Shown: piece by piece, positions 8,503-18,104 of the stretch
Position numbering within the stretch: position 1 is the stretch's first letter
Layout: each line of letters starts with the position of its first letter
NCBI RefSeq assembly: GCF_019218285.1
Contig: NZ_JAHUZG010000001.1
Location: 434,001 to 498,000, forward strand
Direction of reading: 5' to 3'
DNA: 64,000 nucleotides
Source of the DNA: Antarctobacter sediminis
GTDB lineage: Bacteria > Pseudomonadota > Alphaproteobacteria > Rhodobacterales > Rhodobacteraceae
Notes under the pieces: model-generated
What the model was told of the DNA's origin: nothing
The model's database searches: none
Seen by the model: only the letters and a program-made list of their open reading frames with translations
Position numbers and translations under genes: made by a program

Positions 8503-10590
8503 CTACTCGGCGGCGATCTTGATGACGGGTTCCATACTGGCGAACTCGTCCTCGGACAGGTGGCACTTGATCTGGTGGCCGTCTGCCATGATCCGCACCG
8601 GCGGCACCTCCTTGTCACACAATCCACCGGCAACCCGTTCCTTCCAGCGGCACCGCGTCTGGAACGGGCAACCCGACGGCGGATTCATCGCCGAAGGAAT
8701 GTCGCCTTCCAGCACGATGTGTTTCTTTTCCACATGCGTGTCCGCGATGGGCACAGCCGATAGCAGCGCCTCGGTGTAGGGGTGATAGGGCGGGGCAAAG
8801 ACCTGATCCGTCGTGCCCAGTTCGACCACGTGGCCAAGGTACATCACCATGACACGGTCGCTGAGATAGCGCACGATGGACAGGTCGTGGCTGATGAACA
8901 GCAGCGTGGTCTTTTGCTCGCGCTGGATTTCCATCAGCAGATCGGTCACCGCCGCCTGCACCGATACGTCCAGCGCCGAGACCGGTTCATCCGCCACCAC
9001 GATCCGCGCGCCGCCCGCAAAGGCCCGCGCGATGCCCACGCGCTGTTTCTGCCCGCCGGACAACTGGCGCGGCATCCGTTCGGCAAAGGCACGCGGCAGT
9101 TTCACCAGGTCCAGCAGGCGCAGCATCTCTTCGCGGCGTTCGTCGTCCGAGTTCCCGTGTTCAAAGATTTCCAGCGCGCGCATGATCTGCCGCCCCACGG
9201 TCATCGAAGGGTTCAGCGTGTCAAACGGGTTCTGGAACACCATCTGCACGTCGGCCACGGTTTGCGTGTCACGCTTTTCGATGGGCGTGCTTTCGATGTT
9301 GCGGTTGTCCAGAAGGATCTGCCCGTCAGTGGCCGTTTCCAACCCCATCAGCACCTTGGCGAATGTCGACTTGCCACAACCGGATTCGCCCACGATGGCC
9401 AGCGTTTCGGATTCCCGAGCCTCGAAGCTGAGGGTTTCGTTGGCTTTGACCACCTTCTTTTCGCCGGAACTGCCGAACAGCGCGTTGGCGGCTACCTCGT
9501 AGTATTTCTTGAGGTTGTCCATCTTGAGCACGACCTTGCCCGGTTCGGATTTCTCGTTCGACCGGACGTTTTGCGGTGGCGCGTTCCAGTCGATCTCGTC
9601 GATCCGCAGGCAGCGCGAATTATGCCGGTCGTTGCCGGTGATCTTGGTCATCGGAATGCGATCTATCGCATCACAGCGCCCGGCCTCGAAATAGTCGCAG
9701 CGGGGGCCAAAGTTGCAACCCGGCGGGCGTTCATGGGGCAGGGGGAAGTTGCCCGGGATCGCCACCAGCGGGCGGGCGTTCTTGTCGGCCCCGGGCAGCG
9801 GGATCGACCGGAACAACGCCTGCGTATAGGGGTGCTGCATCTCGTCAAAGACATCTTCGATGCTGCCGGTTTCCACCGCCTCGCCCGAATACATCACGCA
9901 GATCCGGTCGCAGGTTTCCAGCACCAGACCAAGGTTGTGCGAGATGAACAGCATCGATGTGCCGTACTTCTTGCCCAGTTCCTTGACCAGTTCGACAACC
10001 GCCGCCTCGACCGTCACGTCCAACGCCGTGGTCGGTTCGTCAAGGATCAACAACGCAGGTTCCGCCATCAGCGCCATGGCGATCACGATACGCTGTTGCT
10101 GGCCGCCGGACAGCTGGTGCGGATAACTGTCGAGGATCCGCTTGGGGTCCGGCAGTTTCACATCCGTGACCACCTGTAGCGCGCGATCATAGGCCTCTTT
10201 CTCGGAAAGGCCCTTATGGATCATGGGCACTTCCATCAGCTGCTTGGCGATCTTCATCGCAGGGTTAAGCGAGGCCATGGGCTCTTGATAGATCATGGCG
10301 ATCTCGGACCCGCGGATGTCGCGCAACTCTTCCTGGCTCATCTCGTTAAGGTTGCGGCCCTTGAACTTGATCGAGCCGCCGACGATGCGGCCGTTCTTGC
10401 CAAGGTCCTGCATGACCCCAAGCGCCACGGTGGATTTGCCGCAGCCGGATTCCCCCACAAGCCCCACGGCCTCGCCCGGCATGACCCGGACCGAGAAATC
10501 CATGACGGCGGGGATCTCGCGCAGGCGGGTGAAGAAGGAAATCGAGAGGTTGTCGATCTCAAGGATCGGCCCGTCGTAGTCGTCTTTCAT
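8503..10590 (-). CDS. Fused dipeptide/oligopeptide ABC transporter ATPase (DppD-DppF type)
   Basis: 695 residues with two complete nucleotide-binding domains in one chain. The N-terminal domain (about 1-330) has Walker A GESGCGKST, signature LSGGQQQR and Walker B LLILDEPTTALDV. The C-terminal domain (about 350-690) has GESGCGKST, LSGGQKQR and VVADEPVSALDV. Each is followed by the oligo/dipeptide C-terminal Cys-rich segment (PPGCNFGPRCDYFEAGRCD; PSGCPFQTRCRW...). It powers the importer formed with the two permeases and binding protein upstream on the same strand. Fusion of the two ATPases is a known variant of the family. The 148 bases before it hold two strong hairpins. Confidence 0.95.
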   Translation of the reverse strand: MKDDYDGPILEIDNLSISFFTRLREIPAVMDFSVRVMPGEAVGLVGESGCGKSTVALGVMQDLGKNGRIVGGSIKFKGRNLNEMSQEELRDIRGSEIAMIYQEPMASLNPAMKIAKQLMEVPMIHKGLSEKEAYDRALQVVTDVKLPDPKRILDSYPHQLSGGQQQRIVIAMALMAEPALLILDEPTTALDVTVEAAVVELVKELGKKYGTSMLFISHNLGLVLETCDRICVMYSGEAVETGSIEDVFDEMQHPYTQALFRSIPLPGADKNARPLVAIPGNFPLPHERPPGCNFGPRCDYFEAGRCDAIDRIPMTKITGNDRHNSRCLRIDEIDWNAPPQNVRSNEKSEPGKVVLKMDNLKKYYEVAANALFGSSGEKKVVKANETLSFEARESETLAIVGESGCGKSTFAKVLMGLETATDGQILLDNRNIESTPIEKRDTQTVADVQMVFQNPFDTLNPSMTVGRQIMRALEIFEHGNSDDERREEMLRLLDLVKLPRAFAERMPRQLSGGQKQRVGIARAFAGGARIVVADEPVSALDVSVQAAVTDLLMEIQREQKTTLLFISHDLSIVRYLSDRVMVMYLGHVVELGTTDQVFAPPYHPYTEALLSAVPIADTHVEKKHIVLEGDIPSAMNPPSGCPFQTRCRWKERVAGGLCDKEVPPVRIMADGHQIKCHLSEDEFASMEPVIKIAAE

Positions 10591-10738
10591 GTCGTGTCTC
10601 CCTGTCGGAGGGACAGCGAAACGCTCAAGGTTTCTTCTGTCCTGAAATATCCCGGAGGTGTCGCCCCAAAGGGGCGCCTACCAGTGTTTTTGCGCGGTTC
10701 CGGCGCGCCGGGGGCTGCGCCCCCGGACCGTCCTTTTA
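10591..10738 (-). repeat. Intergenic hairpins, possibly a REP-like element, inside the ABC operon
   Basis: Two GC hairpins sit between the permease stop and the ATPase start: GCCCC-AAA-GGGGC near 10663-10675 and CCGGGGGC-TGC-GCCCCCGG near 10709-10727. The minus-strand order is hairpin, short spacer, hairpin, then a CCGGGATATTTC/GGACAGAAGAA-like tail. From memory, similar hairpin-plus-tail sequences recur between genes in Rhodobacteraceae; a genome-wide search would be needed to confirm it. It may lower or stabilise the downstream ATPase transcript. Confidence 0.45.
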
Positions 10739-12193
10739 TCAATCCCGCAGGGATTCCTCGCGCAACCCGTCCGCCAGCAGGTTCAGACCCAGAACAAGGC
10801 TCAACAGCGACAGCGCGGGCGGCAGGGCAGGGTGCAGGTAGATCGAGAGCAGCTTGCGCCCCTCGTTGATCGTCGACCCCCAGTCCGGCGATTCCGGCGG
10901 CAGGCCAAGGCCAAAGAAGCCAAGGGTGCCCAGAAGGATCGTCGTATAGCCGATGCGCAGGCAGAAATCGACGATCAGCGGCCCGCGCGCGTTGGGCAGG
11001 ATCTCCCACAGCATGATGTACCAGGGACGTTCGCCGCGTGTCTGTGCCGCCGCCACGTAGTCGCGGGTCTTGATGTCCATGGTCAGGCCCCGCACGATGC
11101 GGAACACCGTGGGCGAGTTGACGAAGACCACCGAGACAAAGACCACCAGGACACCGCCCGGCACGTCGAAGAAATCGAGCGGCCAGAAGGTGATCTTGGA
11201 AGCTGTCGGGTCCGGGTTGTTGACCAGCGACATGTAGATCAGGAACAGCGGGACAAGAACGATCGCGAGGTAGACATAGTCCTTGGACGGCTGCGTCCGG
11301 TAACGCGAATGGATCAGCACGCCCGCGAAGATCAGCGGGAAGAGGAACAGCACCACCGCCATGTATTGCGGCAGGCCCGTGGCCACGATTTCCGGCGTCA
11401 CCAGCAGGTAGAAGAGCAGGATGACCGGGAAAGCGAGGATCAGGTTGGCGACAAAGCTCAACGCGGTGTCCAGACGACCGCCATAGTAACCGGCGGGCAG
11501 GCCAAGCGTGATCCCCACCATGAAGGCAAAGAGCGTGGCCAGCGGCGCAATGGCGATGACGATGGTCGACCCGGCGACAACGCGGCTAAAGACGTCACGG
11601 GCCAGGTTGTCACCGCCCAGCAGATACCACTGGAATTGGCCGTCTTCGGCACCGCGCATCGGCGTGCCGGGCACCTTGTTCTTCATGCCGGACACCTGGC
11701 TCAGCGGGTCATGCGTCGCGATCAGGTCAAAAGCGCCGTAGAAAACCGCCGTGTAGACCCAGAACATCACAAGGCCAAAGCCGATCATCCCGATCATCGA
11801 ATCAAACAGCTTGCCGTAGAGGCCCAGCTTGCGTTTGTAGATGATCGACACGGTGAAGGTGACGACAAGCGCGATCCAGACAGGGGTCAATTGCTGACTG
11901 ATTCCGCCGACGATGCCAGCGCCGGTGCCCATCAGGACACCGCCAATGACATAGGCCAGCACAAGGGCCAGTACGGCCAGCCCCAGCCAGTTTACCAGTT
12001 TCGCAGAAAGCCCCCAAACGCCCCCGGTGGCCATGATCGTGCCATCCGGGTTGGTCTGGATTCCCGTATCGGGTTCGAAAAGGGACAGAATGATCTTGGC
12101 CACCAGCGCCACCGCAAAGACGGGCACGAGAATAGTCAGGATCGGGTTCAGGACGGTTCCAAGGCCGCCGGTCCAGGTCAAGGGATCCATCAC
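10739..12193 (-). CDS. Dipeptide-type ABC transporter permease (DppC-like), extended N-terminus
   Basis: 484 residues, much longer than the usual 280-300 of DppC/OppC. The extra N-terminal part (about 1-150) holds additional hydrophobic helices. After it come the family features: GGDNLARDVFSRVVAGS (the GtDxlGRDvlSR motif), IAPLATLFAFMVGITLGLPAGY, and the EAA loop region RDYVAAAQTRGERPWYIMLWEILPNARGPLIV. It forms the membrane channel with the DppB-like permease encoded 7 bases upstream. The fused ATPase lies downstream. The substrate is not evident from sequence. Confidence 0.92.
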   Translation of the reverse strand: MMDPLTWTGGLGTVLNPILTILVPVFAVALVAKIILSLFEPDTGIQTNPDGTIMATGGVWGLSAKLVNWLGLAVLALVLAYVIGGVLMGTGAGIVGGISQQLTPVWIALVVTFTVSIIYKRKLGLYGKLFDSMIGMIGFGLVMFWVYTAVFYGAFDLIATHDPLSQVSGMKNKVPGTPMRGAEDGQFQWYLLGGDNLARDVFSRVVAGSTIVIAIAPLATLFAFMVGITLGLPAGYYGGRLDTALSFVANLILAFPVILLFYLLVTPEIVATGLPQYMAVVLFLFPLIFAGVLIHSRYRTQPSKDYVYLAIVLVPLFLIYMSLVNNPDPTASKITFWPLDFFDVPGGVLVVFVSVVFVNSPTVFRIVRGLTMDIKTRDYVAAAQTRGERPWYIMLWEILPNARGPLIVDFCLRIGYTTILLGTLGFFGLGLPPESPDWGSTINEGRKLLSIYLHPALPPALSLLSLVLGLNLLADGLREESLRD

Positions 12194-12200
12194 GGCCTCC

Positions 12201-13376
12201 TTAGGTTACACTGATGCGCGGGTTCAGGTAGACATAGCCGATATCAGAGATCAGCTGGGTCACCAGAACCACAAAGACGGAGACAACCGAGATCGCCAGC
12301 AGCATCTCGATGTCGTTGTTGCCCGCAGCGCGGACGAGTTCCCAGCCAACTCCTTTGTACTGGAACAAGGTCTCGACGATCACGACGCCGTTCAGCAGCC
12401 ATGGGAACTGCAACATGATCACGGTAAAAGGGGCGATCAGCGCGTTGCGCAGCGCGTGCTTCATCACGATGTTGCCAAAGCTGACGCCTTTCAGGCGCGC
12501 CGTGCGGATGTATTGTGCCGTCATGACTTCGGCCATCGAGGCCCGCGTCATGCGGGCGATATAGCCCATACCGTACAGCGCGATGGTCAGCACCGGCAAA
12601 AAGAAGTTCTCGAAGGTCGGGTTCTCCATGGCGCTGGTGGCCGTGCCCTTGAAGATCGTCTTGCCCTCGATCCAGCCCCAGTCGTTCAGGATGGGGCCAA
12701 GGCCGTTGCGTGACGAGGCGAGCAGCGCGATGAAGATCACGCCCGAGACGTATTCCGGCGTGGCGGTGGTGGTGATCGAAAAGGTCGACAGCGAACGGTC
12801 GAGCCCCGATCCTTCGCGCATCCCGGCCAGAACGCCGACGATCAGCGCCGACGGCACCATCAGCAGCAGCACGCAGAGCATCAGGAACCCGGTGTTGCCC
12901 ATCCGGGTGCCAAGCGCCTCGGTCACGGGGGCCTTGGCCACGGTCGACCAGCCCCAGTGCCCTTGCAGGATGCCACAGTATTTCGGGGCCTCTGCCGGAT
13001 CGGCACCGGGCAGGATGCAGCGACCGCGCGGGTTGCCGTCACGGTCTTCGCCCGTCCAGCCCGGCGCAAGGCCCAGCCATTCGGCGTAGTTGCCGAAGAT
13101 CCGGACGTCAAAGCCGGTATTGACCTGTGCCGAGGCTTCCTCGAGCGTGATCTTGCCCGACCGGAAGTCCGCCAGCATCTGTTCGTCCAGCGGCGAACGA
13201 TAGCCGTTGTTGGACAGCCAGGTGGCGACCTCGATATCCGTCATCCTGAAATTGCCCTCGGACTTCGCGAGCTTTTCCAGATTTGGATAGAGGTTCGTCA
13301 TCACGAAGACGATGAAGGTCAGGCAGAAGGCGGTCAGTAGCATGACCCCTAGTCGCCTGAGGATGAAAAGACCCAT
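12201..13376 (-). CDS. Dipeptide-type ABC transporter permease (DppB-like)
   Basis: 391 residues from ATG 13376 (MGLFILRRLGVMLLTAFCLTF), chosen because it starts the classic DppB first helix; the open frame further upstream has no membrane character. A periplasmic insertion of about 130 residues follows helix 1, including HWGWSTVAKAPVTEALGTRMGNT. The channel helices and the EAA loop (QYIRTARLKGVSFGNIVMKHALRNALIAP) come next. It pairs with the DppC-like permease 7 bases downstream. A terminator-like hairpin separates it from the binding-protein gene upstream, which fits the usual excess of binding protein over permease. Confidence 0.93.
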   Translation of the reverse strand: MGLFILRRLGVMLLTAFCLTFIVFVMTNLYPNLEKLAKSEGNFRMTDIEVATWLSNNGYRSPLDEQMLADFRSGKITLEEASAQVNTGFDVRIFGNYAEWLGLAPGWTGEDRDGNPRGRCILPGADPAEAPKYCGILQGHWGWSTVAKAPVTEALGTRMGNTGFLMLCVLLLMVPSALIVGVLAGMREGSGLDRSLSTFSITTTATPEYVSGVIFIALLASSRNGLGPILNDWGWIEGKTIFKGTATSAMENPTFENFFLPVLTIALYGMGYIARMTRASMAEVMTAQYIRTARLKGVSFGNIVMKHALRNALIAPFTVIMLQFPWLLNGVVIVETLFQYKGVGWELVRAAGNNDIEMLLAISVVSVFVVLVTQLISDIGYVYLNPRISVT

Positions 13377-13473
13377 GAAATGCCCCCGTTGGTGGCTGGG
13401 GACCGGTTCTGGCCGGTCACACTTGCTGATAGCTTGCGGCCCGCAGGTTTTCGCGCGGAGCCAAGGCGAAAAA

Positions 13474-13499
13474 GGGCCGCGCTTTTGTGTGCGCGGCCC
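13474..13499 (-). terminator. Terminator/attenuator between binding protein and permease genes
   Basis: GGGCCGCGC (13474-13482) pairs with GCGCGGCCC (13491-13499) over an 8-base loop. On the minus strand the stem is followed by TTTTTCGC. It lies after the binding-protein stop and probably lets only part of transcription reach the permeases and ATPase. Confidence 0.75.
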
Positions 13500-13515
13500 C
13501 AGAGCGATCAGCCGG

Positions 13516-15186
13516 TCAGGCTGAGATGCCCCATTTGTAGATTTGCGGCAGATAGGCGATATGCATATCCACACCCACAAGGTTTTCGTTGTGGTGGCGC
13601 ATGATCGACCGCCAATAAGGCTGAATGGTCACGCCTTCCTCGATCACGATGGACTGGATCTTGGCCATGACCTCGCGGCGCTTGTCCGCGTCGGCGATCG
13701 AGTTCGCCTCGGCCAGCAGGGCGTCGAATTCGGCGTTTGCCCAGCCAAATTCATTCCATGCTTCGCCCGAACGATAGGCAAGGCCCAGAACCTGCGTACC
13801 CAGCGGCCGGTGGTTCCAGTTGGTCGACGAGAACGGGTATTTCACCCAGTCGTTCCAGAAGGTCGAGCCGGGCAGGACGGTCCGCTTGACCTTGATGCCG
13901 GCGTCGCGCAGCTGGGCTGCCACGGCGTCGGTGGTGTCCTTGCGATAACCGTCGTCGATCGAAATCAGCTCGTGCTCGTAATCTGCCATGCCGGCATCGG
14001 CCATCAGCTGGGCCGCCTTGGCCGGGTCATGCGGCAGGCGCGTGACCGAAGCGTCGTGTTCCGGGTGCATCGGGCCGACGTGGCAGTTATCTGCCGCGAC
14101 GCCGTTGTTGGCATAGCCAAGTTCAAGGCAGACGGCGTTGTCGACAGCCATGGCAATGGCCTGACGCACGCGCTTGTCACCGTAGATCTTGTTGCCGTTC
14201 TCATCCTCGGCAAGCTGGTTCGGACGGATCACGATGGTCGCACCCGAGGCAACCTCGGACCGGGTCAGGCCGATGGCATCGAGAATCTCGATGAATTCGC
14301 CCTGGCTTTCCCAGTTCATGTCGATTTCTTCGGATTCATAGGCGGCGATCACAGCGGCCGGGTCGGTGCCGTAGTCGATGAATTCGATCCGGTCGATAAA
14401 GCCACCCTTGCCGGCGGCATATCCCCACCAGTCGTGGCCTTCGTTGCGGACCAGCACACCTTTGACGCCCACTTCGAGGCTCTCGGGCAGCATGAAGCCG
14501 GTGCCAACCGGGTTGTCCAGCATATTGGCCGGGTCATGGCTGCTGTGGACGATGGCGGCGGGGTAGTCGGCCATGCCCGGGATGATGGTGATGTCGGGCG
14601 ACGCGCAGACCAGTTTGACGGTGTGGCTGTCGACCACGGTGATCGCGCCATCTGCGGCCTTGTTGGTTTCGGGGTCGATCAGCGATGCCATGCGGCCCGC
14701 CATCGAGTTGCCTTCGACGTCCTTTTCACACCAGCCTGCGATATTGCGTGCCACGTCTTCTGCTGTGAAATCGTCGCCGTTGTTCCACTTCACACCCTTT
14801 CGGACATACAGGGTGTATTCGGTGGCGTCGTCATTGGCTTCCCAGCCTTCCAGCAGCATCGGTTCGAACGAGCCGTCGCTGTTGTATTCCACGAGGTATT
14901 CCAGCCATCCGGCGGTGAAAGTGGCGATCTGGGTCCAGTCATAGGTGCGCGGATCCTTCAGCGCGCGGACTTCCATTTCCATGCGGATCGTGCCGCCCTG
15001 CTGGGCATGCGCGGCTGCCTGCGCGGGACGCTGCAAGCCACCCAGAGCGTAGGCGGCGGCAGAGGTCAGGCCCAGCGCGGTCGTGCGCACCAGAAATTCG
15101 CGACGGTCCAGAAGACCCTTCTTGAATTCCTCGGCGTACATCTTGGCAGCCGGATGTACCCGCTGCAGGTTTTCGGTCGATGTCAT
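13516..15186 (-). CDS. Periplasmic substrate-binding protein of the peptide-type ABC importer (Tat-exported)
   Basis: 556 residues from ATG 15186, preceded by GGGAGA at good spacing. Residues about 28-60 form a twin-arginine signal ([14 protein letters not shown]... ending AQAAA), so the protein is probably exported folded. The body is an SBP_bac_5 (cluster C) binding protein: [59 protein letters not shown] and the late WNHRPLGTQ region are family-typical. Such proteins bind di- or oligopeptides, nickel, opines or sugars; the ligand cannot be read here. It is the promoter-proximal gene of the transporter, 243 bases downstream of an AraC regulator that may control it. Confidence 0.93.
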   Translation of the reverse strand: MTSTENLQRVHPAAKMYAEEFKKGLLDRREFLVRTTALGLTSAAAYALGGLQRPAQAAAHAQQGGTIRMEMEVRALKDPRTYDWTQIATFTAGWLEYLVEYNSDGSFEPMLLEGWEANDDATEYTLYVRKGVKWNNGDDFTAEDVARNIAGWCEKDVEGNSMAGRMASLIDPETNKAADGAITVVDSHTVKLVCASPDITIIPGMADYPAAIVHSSHDPANMLDNPVGTGFMLPESLEVGVKGVLVRNEGHDWWGYAAGKGGFIDRIEFIDYGTDPAAVIAAYESEEIDMNWESQGEFIEILDAIGLTRSEVASGATIVIRPNQLAEDENGNKIYGDKRVRQAIAMAVDNAVCLELGYANNGVAADNCHVGPMHPEHDASVTRLPHDPAKAAQLMADAGMADYEHELISIDDGYRKDTTDAVAAQLRDAGIKVKRTVLPGSTFWNDWVKYPFSSTNWNHRPLGTQVLGLAYRSGEAWNEFGWANAEFDALLAEANSIADADKRREVMAKIQSIVIEEGVTIQPYWRSIMRHHNENLVGVDMHIAYLPQIYKWGISA

Positions 15187-15429
15187 GCTTGTCTCCCTGT
15201 GACACAACTCGGTTCAGCCGGGGGTCTGATATTCGGCATTCTCAAGAGGTTGTCGCTTCCCTCTTCGGCCTTGCCCCTCGCTGGACTTCATTCCGCACGA
15301 GAAGGCTTGCCCCGTCAACGCCCGCTTTCGCCCTTTTGAGGTCAAAAACCGACATGTGACTTATTCAAAAGCGACATGCGCTTGTTGCGCAAGTAACTTC
15401 CGCGGTACCACGAGTCGGATGCCCGCTCG

Positions 15430-16284
15430 TCACGCGCGAAGAGGAAGATGCCGCGATGCGGCGCGAAGGGCGGTTGGCGACTGTCCGGTGTGGGTCTGGA
15501 TGAATCGGGTGAAATAGGCCGCCGAGGCAAAGCCCAGCGACTGCGCAACCTCCTTCACCGGGGGCTTGGGGCTTTCCAGCGCCACGCGCGCGGCGTGGAG
15601 CTTGCGTTCGGTCAGAATATCGGCGGCGGTCTTGCCGCAGCACTGGCGGCAGACCCGGCTGAGATGGGTTGGCGTCACGTCCAGTGCCTCGGCATAATGG
15701 CCCATCGGCTTCGGCTCGCGGAAATCGCGGGTCACGGCCTCGGCATAGCGCCGCACAAGCCGCTGCGCGGCGCTTTCCGGCGGGGTGTCTGCCGCGCCAG
15801 CCTGCACCTGCCGGTGCAGCCAGACACCGATCAGCCCGACATGCGCGGCCAGCGCCTCTTGCAGCATCGGGCGTTGCTGCATGGTTTCGCGGCTCATCGT
15901 GTCGATGGTGCCGGTCAGTTCGGCTTGCGAAAGGCTGTCGCGAACCCTCAAAAGCAGCGGAAGATGCGGCAGATAAGGGCTTAACCCTGGCGGGCTTTGC
16001 ACGATCAACGCCTGCGTGCCCTGCTGGACCTCGACCGAAAACAGTGTTCCGGCGGGCAGGAAAAGGGCGTTGTTCATCGAAAATCCGCGCCGGATGCCGT
16101 TGACGATCACGCGGCCCTGACCGCGGGTGAACCACAGCGTGACGTCCACTTCGCGGTCATGCAGCAATGTGAATTTCCACGGCGCGCCCTGCAATTCCAG
16201 AGCGAAGGAACCGCTGCGCACCGTGCCCTTTGGTCGGGGCGGCGCGGGCGGCATGGGCTTTCTGAGGAAGCCGGGCCGCGACAT
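15430..16284 (-). CDS. AraC-family transcriptional regulator
   Basis: 284 residues from ATG 16284, which overlaps the miaA stop as TGATG. The N-terminal half is a cupin-like ligand domain (about 15-110, with DREVDVTLWFTRGQGRVIVNG and FLPAGTLFSVEV). The C-terminal AraC DNA-binding domain (about 180-284) has two helix-turn-helix units, ending in the conserved EVAQSLGFASAAYFTRFIQTHTGQSPTALR. It lies directly upstream of the ABC importer on the same strand, so it is a plausible local activator; the inducer is unknown. Coupling to miaA is probably only positional. Confidence 0.9.
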   Translation of the reverse strand: MSRPGFLRKPMPPAPPRPKGTVRSGSFALELQGAPWKFTLLHDREVDVTLWFTRGQGRVIVNGIRRGFSMNNALFLPAGTLFSVEVQQGTQALIVQSPPGLSPYLPHLPLLLRVRDSLSQAELTGTIDTMSRETMQQRPMLQEALAAHVGLIGVWLHRQVQAGAADTPPESAAQRLVRRYAEAVTRDFREPKPMGHYAEALDVTPTHLSRVCRQCCGKTAADILTERKLHAARVALESPKPPVKEVAQSLGFASAAYFTRFIQTHTGQSPTALRAASRHLPLRA

Positions 16285-17189
16285 CAGGCCAGTGCCTCGG
16301 CGGTCAGGTGGTGCCAGTGTCCCATGCGGGCACGGAACCACGTGCGTTGGCGCTTGGCGAACTGGCGGGTCAGGATGGTGGCGCGCTCAATGGCGTGATC
16401 CAGCGTAATCTCTCCGTCCAGATGGGCCATGAGTTCCGCCGCGCCGATGGCCTTGGCCGACGGGCGGTCGGCGGTCCAGCCGGGTCGGTTCGCGCGGGCT
16501 TCGTCCAGCGCACCGCTTTGCACCATCTTGCGGAACCGGGTTTCGATTCGGGGCGTCAGCCAGTCTTTCGGGGCCTCGACAACGAATCCGGTGGCCTGAT
16601 CCAGTGGCAGCAGGGGCGGCGGGGTGTTGTCCTGCCAGTCAGCAATTCCCCGCCCCGTAGCCTGCAACACCTCCCATGCGCGGGCCACCCGCGCGGGGTT
16701 GTTCAGGTCGATCCGGGCGGCGCTTGCCGGGTCAAGCTCGGCCACCATGGCCGCCAGCCCGCGGTCCGCCAGCAGCGTTTCGCCACGGGCGCGAATCCCC
16801 GGCGGGGTTGGCGGGATCTCGGCAAGGCCTTCGGTCAGCGCGGTAAGGTAGAGACCGGTGCCGCCGGTAAAGATCGGGCGGTCTGGCGCATTCAGAAACT
16901 GTGCCGCCTCGCGCAGCCATTCCCCGACACTATAGGCATGATCACCTGGAACATGGCCATACAGCGCGTTTGGCGCGCGCGATTCTTCCTCCGCCGAGGG
17001 ACGGGCCGTCAGAACGCGCCAATCGGAAAAAACCTGTATCGCGTCCGCGTTGACGATGATTCCGCCTTGTTTTTCGGCGATGGCCAGCGCCAGCGCCGAC
17101 TTGCCGCTGGCGGTCGGTCCGGCGATCAACACCGGGCGCGTGGGGTCACAGGCCGCGAGGCAGGCCTCGATTGCCGAATTGTCACGCAT
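16284..17189 (-). CDS. miaA: tRNA dimethylallyltransferase
   Basis: 301 residues from ATG 17189, which puts the P-loop GPTASGKS at residues 24-31, close to the family norm; the frame is open further upstream with other possible starts. It adds dimethylallyl to A37 of tRNAs reading UNN codons, the first step toward ms2i6A. Other family marks are [44 protein letters not shown] and the C-terminal [13 protein letters not shown] tRNA-binding motif. It is divergent from pyrH with a 110-base promoter region. Confidence 0.94.
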   Translation of the reverse strand: MRDNSAIEACLAACDPTRPVLIAGPTASGKSALALAIAEKQGGIIVNADAIQVFSDWRVLTARPSAEEESRAPNALYGHVPGDHAYSVGEWLREAAQFLNAPDRPIFTGGTGLYLTALTEGLAEIPPTPPGIRARGETLLADRGLAAMVAELDPASAARIDLNNPARVARAWEVLQATGRGIADWQDNTPPPLLPLDQATGFVVEAPKDWLTPRIETRFRKMVQSGALDEARANRPGWTADRPSAKAIGAAELMAHLDGEITLDHAIERATILTRQFAKRQRTWFRARMGHWHHLTAEALA

Positions 17190-17299
17190 TGCGCTGCCTG
17201 TCCCGCTGTCCCCGGCGGCCTTCCCCTGGGCCATTGCGGCCCAAGCGGTTTTCCGCCACATATGCGCGCGATCATACCCCCCCCGAGACGGAGCGCAAC

Positions 17300-18079
17300 A
17301 TGACCGAAGACGGCACCCCGCAGACAACCTTCAAACGTGTGATGCTCAAGATTTCCGGCGAAGCGCTGATGGGGGATCAGGGCTTTGGCCTGCATCCGCC
17401 AACCGTGCAGCGCATCGCGCGCGAGGTGAAGTCGGTGCAGGAGATGGGCGTCGAGATCTGCATGGTCATCGGCGGCGGCAATATCTTCCGCGGATTGGCC
17501 GGCAGCGCACAGGGGATGGAACGGACCACCGCCGACTACATGGGCATGCTGGCGACGGTGATGAACGCGCTGGCCATGCAATCGGCGCTGGAAGGTCTGG
17601 GGGTCTTCACCCGGGTCATTACCGCGATCCGCATGGACGAGGTCGCCGAACCCTACATTCGCCGTCGCGCGGTCCGTCACCTTGAAAAGAAACGCGTCTG
17701 CATCTTTGCCGCGGGTACGGGCAACCCTTATTTCACCACTGATACCGCGGCGGCATTGCGGGCCAACGAAATGGCCTGCGAAGCGATCATCATGGGCAAG
17801 AACGGCACCGACGGCGTCTATGACAAGGATCCCCGTCACCACGCCGATGCCAAACGTTACGACGAAGTGACCTTTGACGAGGTTCTGTCCAAGAACCTCA
17901 AGGTCATGGATGCCTCTGCCATTGCGCTGGCGCGTGACAACAACATGCCGATCGTCGTCTTCTCGCTGGATGAACCGGGCGGGTTCCGCGGTATTCTGGC
18001 AGGGCAGGGCACCTGCACCCGCGTGATCGAAAAACCGGCCGAGCCGCAACCGGACAAACCCGGTCCCGCTCCGTCCTGA
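17300..18079 (+). CDS. pyrH: UMP kinase
   Basis: 259 residues from ATG 17300. Phosphorylates UMP to UDP. Amino-acid-kinase fold features: [14 protein letters not shown] (phosphate binding), [51 protein letters not shown] and [14 protein letters not shown] 20-residue Pro/Glu-rich C-terminal tail extends beyond the usual end. In most alphaproteobacteria pyrH is followed directly by frr; here a GlxA-type regulator (opposite strand) and an aldolase-family gene separate them. Confidence 0.96.
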   Translation: MTEDGTPQTTFKRVMLKISGEALMGDQGFGLHPPTVQRIAREVKSVQEMGVEICMVIGGGNIFRGLAGSAQGMERTTADYMGMLATVMNALAMQSALEGLGVFTRVITAIRMDEVAEPYIRRRAVRHLEKKRVCIFAAGTGNPYFTTDTAAALRANEMACEAIIMGKNGTDGVYDKDPRHHADAKRYDEVTFDEVLSKNLKVMDASAIALARDNNMPIVVFSLDEPGGFRGILAGQGTCTRVIEKPAEPQPDKPGPAPS

Positions 18080-18104
18080 TCCGCGCGACTGCGTCCGGCC
18101 GTGC

